Assembly: GCA_010671975.1 (NCBI GenBank)
Contig: JAAHIA010000095.1
Span: 1 to 13,370 of the forward strand
Direction of reading: 5' to 3'
DNA from: Leptolyngbya sp. SIO4C1
GTDB taxonomy: Bacteria; Cyanobacteriota; Cyanobacteriia; Phormidesmidales; Phormidesmidaceae
Length of the DNA stretch: 13,370 nucleotides
The notes under the pieces were generated by a model. That model was given only the letters and a program-made list of their open reading frames with translations. It was not told the DNA's origin and did no database searches. Below are positions 10,870 through 13,370 of this stretch, in pieces. Position 1 is the first letter of the stretch; every line of letters begins with the position of its first letter. The translations under genes were made by a program, and so were the position numbers.

Positions 10870-12459
10870 TTAACTCGACTGATAGCGAACCATCTTTTGC
10901 CAGCTGCCGGGGCCGACTTCTAGCTCAAACTCACGCGCCACCCAGTCATCGCGCTTGCCAATGCGGCGAGCGCTTTGGCGCAGATAGTCGAGGATTACCC
11001 GCTGCTCTTCCCACGAGGGGCGCGTGCCGTAGAGCGAACCGCGACACCAGTCGGGGTGAGGTCTGCGATCGCAGTGCTCAAAAAACGAGCGCTCTGCCCA
11101 GGTCGGCGCATAGCCGCCCTTAAATGCCCGCCGCCGATGCCCGTGAAACAGCTGAATCAGCGTGGGAATATCGTTGATCTGCTTCGCTTGCTCGCTGGAG
11201 TAGATTTCCACCATATCTTCGAGCAAGAGGGGTCGCTCGCTCACCCACTGGTGACCGCAGTCCGGGCATTTGACAATAAAGGCATAGACCACCCGGCCAC
11301 AGGCGGGGCAGGGCTTGGTGGGAGCCGGGCCGCCGCCGCCGGACGATGCTTTGTGCGTCGGCAGCTCATATTCGCGAATATCTTCAGGAAAGCCCAGGCG
11401 CTCTAGATTGCCGGCCTGGTCAAGAATGATGCCAAAGTCTTTGCCCGTCTGCGGCGAAATTCGCATTACCCGGCCCAGCTGCTGAAAGTGCAGCGCGCTC
11501 GACTGTGTGGGCCGCAGCATCAGCCCAACTTCGACGCTAGGTTCATCAAAGCCGATGCTGATCACGTTGCAGGAGGTCAGTACCCGCAGCTCACTTGCCC
11601 CTAGCGCATCGTACAGCCGTCGCCGCTCCTTAACTGGCGTTTCGCCATCGACCGTCTCGGCTGATACCCCGGCTTGACGAAAGGCGGCTGCTACGTGGCG
11701 AGCGTGCTCCACATCTACGCAAAAGGCAATTGTGCGCTTACCTCGCACCAGCCGCTGCCATTCTTCGACAATTTTGACGATGAGTTCGGGGCGATCGCAG
11801 GCCTGCTTTAGACCGCGCTCATCGTAGTCGCCGCCCTTCAGCTTGACGCTCTCCACGTTCGCCATGCTATCGAGCGGCAGACTGTAGTACTTCAGCGGGG
11901 CCAGGTAGCCCATCTGCTGCAGCTCGCCCGGCACCGGCGAGGCCACCAGCGTTTCTAGATAGTCGCCCAGCTGCTCTTTACCCAACCGCAGCGGCGTTGC
12001 CGTCATCGCAAAATGCACTGCGTTAGGGTGCGTTTTCTTCAGCAGCTGCTTGCCGACGCGGCTAAACAGCGTGATGTGGGCTTCGTCATAAAAAATTACA
12101 TCGGCTGGCCAGGTGCGCCACCAGCCGCGCTTCAGCATGGTCTGGATGCTGGCGATCTGAATCGGTGCCTCCGGATCTTCCGGCCAGCCCGCTTTGATAA
12201 AACCGCAGTGCAGACCAAACGACTGCATCTTTTCGTAGGTCTGACCCACCAGCACATCTAAATGCACCACAAACAGCAGTTTGCGACCGGCTGACTCGGC
12301 ATGGGCGCAAATCTGGCCGCTAATAACGGTTTTACCGGCTCCTGTGCCGGCAATAATCGCAATTTTTTGATAGCCCTGATTGAGCTTGCGATACAGATCG
12401 TTGATGAGATCAATCTGATACGGACGTAGCTTGGGCGGCTGTGAGGGAGCCTGGGTCAT
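10870..12459 (-). CDS. SF2 DEAD/DEAH-box helicase with C-terminal zinc ribbon, RadD-like
   Basis: A 529-residue superfamily 2 helicase. The N-terminal RecA domain has a Q-motif-like RPYQ (12-15), Walker A GTGAGKT (38-44), DEAH (125-128) and TATP (153-156). The second RecA domain has FDEPSVEV and motif VI QLGRVMR (327-333). A Cys4 zinc ribbon follows (Cys384, Cys387, Cys398, Cys401), then a 125-residue C-terminal region with the WAERSFFEHC block. The domain order resembles RadD/YejH-type DNA repair helicases, a cytoplasmic role in rescuing recombination or replication intermediates, but orthology is not shown. The Gly/Pro linker at about 373-380 separates the core from the ribbon. TAGAAT (12495-12490) is a possible -10 box. 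DUF4160 and DUF2442 follow closely and may be co-transcribed. Confidence 0.9.
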   Translation of the reverse strand: MTQAPSQPPKLRPYQIDLINDLYRKLNQGYQKIAIIAGTGAGKTVISGQICAHAESAGRKLLFVVHLDVLVGQTYEKMQSFGLHCGFIKAGWPEDPEAPIQIASIQTMLKRGWWRTWPADVIFYDEAHITLFSRVGKQLLKKTHPNAVHFAMTATPLRLGKEQLGDYLETLVASPVPGELQQMGYLAPLKYYSLPLDSMANVESVKLKGGDYDERGLKQACDRPELIVKIVEEWQRLVRGKRTIAFCVDVEHARHVAAAFRQAGVSAETVDGETPVKERRRLYDALGASELRVLTSCNVISIGFDEPSVEVGLMLRPTQSSALHFQQLGRVMRISPQTGKDFGIILDQAGNLERLGFPEDIREYELPTHKASSGGGGPAPTKPCPACGRVVYAFIVKCPDCGHQWVSERPLLLEDMVEIYSSEQAKQINDIPTLIQLFHGHRRRAFKGGYAPTWAERSFFEHCDRRPHPDWCRGSLYGTRPSWEEQRVILDYLRQSARRIGKRDDWVAREFELEVGPGSWQKMVRYQSS

Positions 12460-12533
12460 GCTTGAGTTTCAGGCAAAGGAGCTAACCTCATTCTAAAATG
12501 GACAGCCGGTACGCAGCCTTCGTCTCACTGCAG

Positions 12534-12561
12534 CCTGCACATATAAACCTGCACATATAAA
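12534..12561. repeat. 14-bp tandem duplication
   Basis: CCTGCACATATAAA occurs twice head-to-tail without a mismatch (12534-12547 and 12548-12561). The second copy runs into the rbc terminator and supplies its T-tract on the - strand. It lies in the 164-base gap between the helicase start and the rbcS stop, a gap that otherwise holds only regulatory sequence. Confidence 0.9.
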
Positions 12562-12588
12562 AAGGAGGCGAGTTAACTCACCTCCTTT
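12561..12588 (-). terminator. Rho-independent terminator of the rbc operon
   Basis: A 28-base near-perfect palindrome: AAAGGAGG (12561-12568) pairs with CCTCCTTT (12581-12588), then one C/A mismatch, then GAG/CTC closing a TTAA tetraloop. Read on the - strand, the stem is followed by TTTTTATATG. It lies 35 bases after the rbcS stop, so it should end the rbcLXS transcript. Confidence 0.8.
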
Positions 12589-12623
12589 CTGCTCTAAAAA
12601 TTTAACCGCTTAAAGCCAGCGCT

Positions 12624-12965
12624 TTAGTAGCGGTAGCCGCCTGCACCCGGCTTATGAACGATGAAGCTGAGAATTTGGCACTGCTTCACGTTGTCAAAAC
12701 CAACCACGCGGATAAAGCAGTCTGAATACTCAGAGCGGCAAGCCTGAACTTCGTCTAGCACCTCACGAGTTGAGGTTGCTTTGAACAGCGGCAACTTCCA
12801 CAGAGTCCAATAGTAGACTTCTGGATCAGAGGTCTCATTGAATTCAACAGCTGGGATATAGCCCATTTTGAGAATGTACTGAATCTGCTTCTCAATCTGA
12901 GCGTCAGACAGCGGCGGCAGGTAGGATAGGGTTTCATAACGCCGCTCTTTTGGCAGGGTTTTCAT
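12624..12965 (-). CDS. rbcS: Rubisco small subunit (form IB)
   Basis: A 113-residue small subunit of ribulose-bisphosphate carboxylase/oxygenase. Eight copies cap the L8S8 enzyme in the carboxysome and support CO2 fixation. It starts MKTLPKERRYETLSYLPPLSD, as cyanobacterial RbcS does, and contains YWTLWKLPLF, VLDEVQACR and FIRVVGFDN with the usual C-terminal FIVHKPG. Length and residues are normal for form IB, and no extension is present. It follows rbcX after 27 bases on the same strand and is followed by a strong terminator, so it is the last gene of the rbc operon. Confidence 0.99.
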   Translation of the reverse strand: MKTLPKERRYETLSYLPPLSDAQIEKQIQYILKMGYIPAVEFNETSDPEVYYWTLWKLPLFKATSTREVLDEVQACRSEYSDCFIRVVGFDNVKQCQILSFIVHKPGAGGYRY

Positions 12966-12992
12966 AGTTAGCGATGTGATTGGTTTACAAAA

Positions 12993-13370
12993 CTAAGAGG
13001 ATAAATCGTCACTATCTTCTGACTCAGCTGCTTCAGATCCTGCCGCGACCTCGTCAGAGCTAATCTGCGTAATCCGTTCGAGATGCTTTTTACGATGTTC
13101 CATATTCGCCTGCTGAATGCCGGTTTGGGCCATCTCAGGCAGAAACTCTAGCGTCTCTTCGGCAATGTGCTGACGCACCGTCATCACGCGCAAAGCCAGA
13201 TCTGGCTGCTCCTGCAGCAGTCCTTCTAGAAAAGCTTCGCCGTCTTGCAGTTTGTCACGAGTGGCAAACTCATTGAGCCAATAGGAGCGAGGCACGTCGG
13301 TTTCTCGAAGTTGCCCCATCACTACGCGAACAGCCTGATAGGTCAAGTAGCTAATCAGCACTCGGGAAGT
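12993..13370 (-). CDS. rbcX: Rubisco assembly chaperone RbcX (partial, 5' end outside window)
   Basis: RbcX is a homodimeric helical chaperone that binds the C-terminal tail of RbcL and promotes L8 core assembly. The frame is open to the right window edge, with residues TSRVLISYLTYQAVR matching the first helix. The true start should lie about ten codons beyond the window, so the GTG at 13361 is internal. The conserved DGEAFLEGLLQEQPDLALRV and TGIQQANMEHRKKHLERITQ blocks are present. The C-terminal tail (about 25 residues) is acidic and Ser-rich, a variable part of this family. Its position just upstream of rbcS fits the rbcL-rbcX-rbcS operon. Confidence 0.97.
   Translation of the reverse strand, partial: TSRVLISYLTYQAVRVVMGQLRETDVPRSYWLNEFATRDKLQDGEAFLEGLLQEQPDLALRVMTVRQHIAEETLEFLPEMAQTGIQQANMEHRKKHLERITQISSDEVAAGSEAAESEDSDDLSS

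Larger units (their letters stand above)
1012..11798. repeat. Fourteen dispersed HIP1 octamers (GCGATCGC)
   Basis: Starts at 1012, 3088, 3349, 4264, 5041, 6343, 6774, 7360, 8942, 9630, 9888, 10071, 11065 and 11791. About 0.2 copies would be expected by chance in a sequence this long at even base composition. HIP1 over-representation is a known trait of many cyanobacterial genomes. All copies lie within genes, including seven in the two STAND genes, and none in the DUF4160/DUF2442, ferritin-like or rbc genes. Confidence 0.95.

Noticed and set aside
10975..11406. 143-codon + strand ORF inside the helicase gene
   Set aside because: It is the mirror of a gene with clear SF2 motifs on the other strand; its translation is Arg/Ala/Gly-rich and shows no family features.
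12534..12588. CRISPR or transposon end
   Set aside because: Only two abutting 14-bp copies with no spacers and no transposase nearby; the palindrome is explained as a terminator.
13359..13361. GTG as the rbcX start
   Set aside because: The frame continues to the window edge with TSR before it, matching the RbcX N-terminal helix, so the true start is outside the window.

Overview
The window reads as chromosomal DNA of a beta-cyanobacterium. The Rubisco small-subunit gene (rbcS) and the RbcX assembly-chaperone gene lie at the right end in the rbcL-rbcX-rbcS order typical of cyanobacteria. The cyanobacterial HIP1 octamer GCGATCGC occurs 14 times in 13.4 kb. The protein families (DUF3386, vMAP-type HTH, serine/threonine kinase-NACHT fusions) are also typical of filamentous, Leptolyngbya-like cyanobacteria; genus-level placement is only an inference. 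No tRNA, rRNA, insertion sequence or CRISPR array was seen, and no gene-free stretch exceeds about 210 bases.

Layout: (1) 1-147 may be the tail of an unidentified + strand gene. (2) 193-828 is a DUF3386 gene on +, whose stop overlaps tail-to-tail the stop of a small exported/lipoprotein-like gene on - (825-1286). That gene sits directly downstream of uppS (isoprenyl transferase, 1307-2080, -). (3) 2167-2759 holds two small - strand genes joined by a one-base TGATG stop/start overlap: an unrecognised 61-aa protein and a ferritin-like protein of 135 aa that looks N-terminally short. (4) 2968-8263 is a two-gene + strand module of large STAND-type signalling proteins overlapping by 35 bp: a vMAP-HTH/NB-ARC/TPR protein, then a Ser/Thr kinase-NACHT-multi-TM protein. 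This is the most interesting part of the window. (5) 8264-8446 is a leader carrying a strong Shine-Dalgarno, a 19-codon mini-ORF and three complementary short repeats that could form mutually exclusive hairpins over the ribosome binding site of rsgA (8447-9502, ribosome-assembly GTPase). (6) 9582-10433 is an exported metallo-beta-lactamase-fold hydrolase, preceded by a perfect 11-bp terminator-like hairpin and a promoter. (7) On the - strand, 12459 down to 10468 holds a RadD-like SF2 helicase followed closely by a truncated DUF4160 ORF and a DUF2442 gene. (8) 12534-12588 holds a 14-bp tandem repeat and a strong terminator for the rbc operon, then rbcS and 5'-truncated rbcX.

How they work together: most of the window is housekeeping (carbon fixation, undecaprenyl phosphate synthesis, ribosome maturation). 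The accessory material is the STAND pair and the small DUF4160/DUF2442 couple. The STAND pair has sensor-like parts (TPRs, HTH), two NTPase switches, a kinase and a membrane domain in two adjacent, overlapping genes. This is consistent with a regulatory or conflict-type signalling unit, but no function can be demonstrated from sequence alone.
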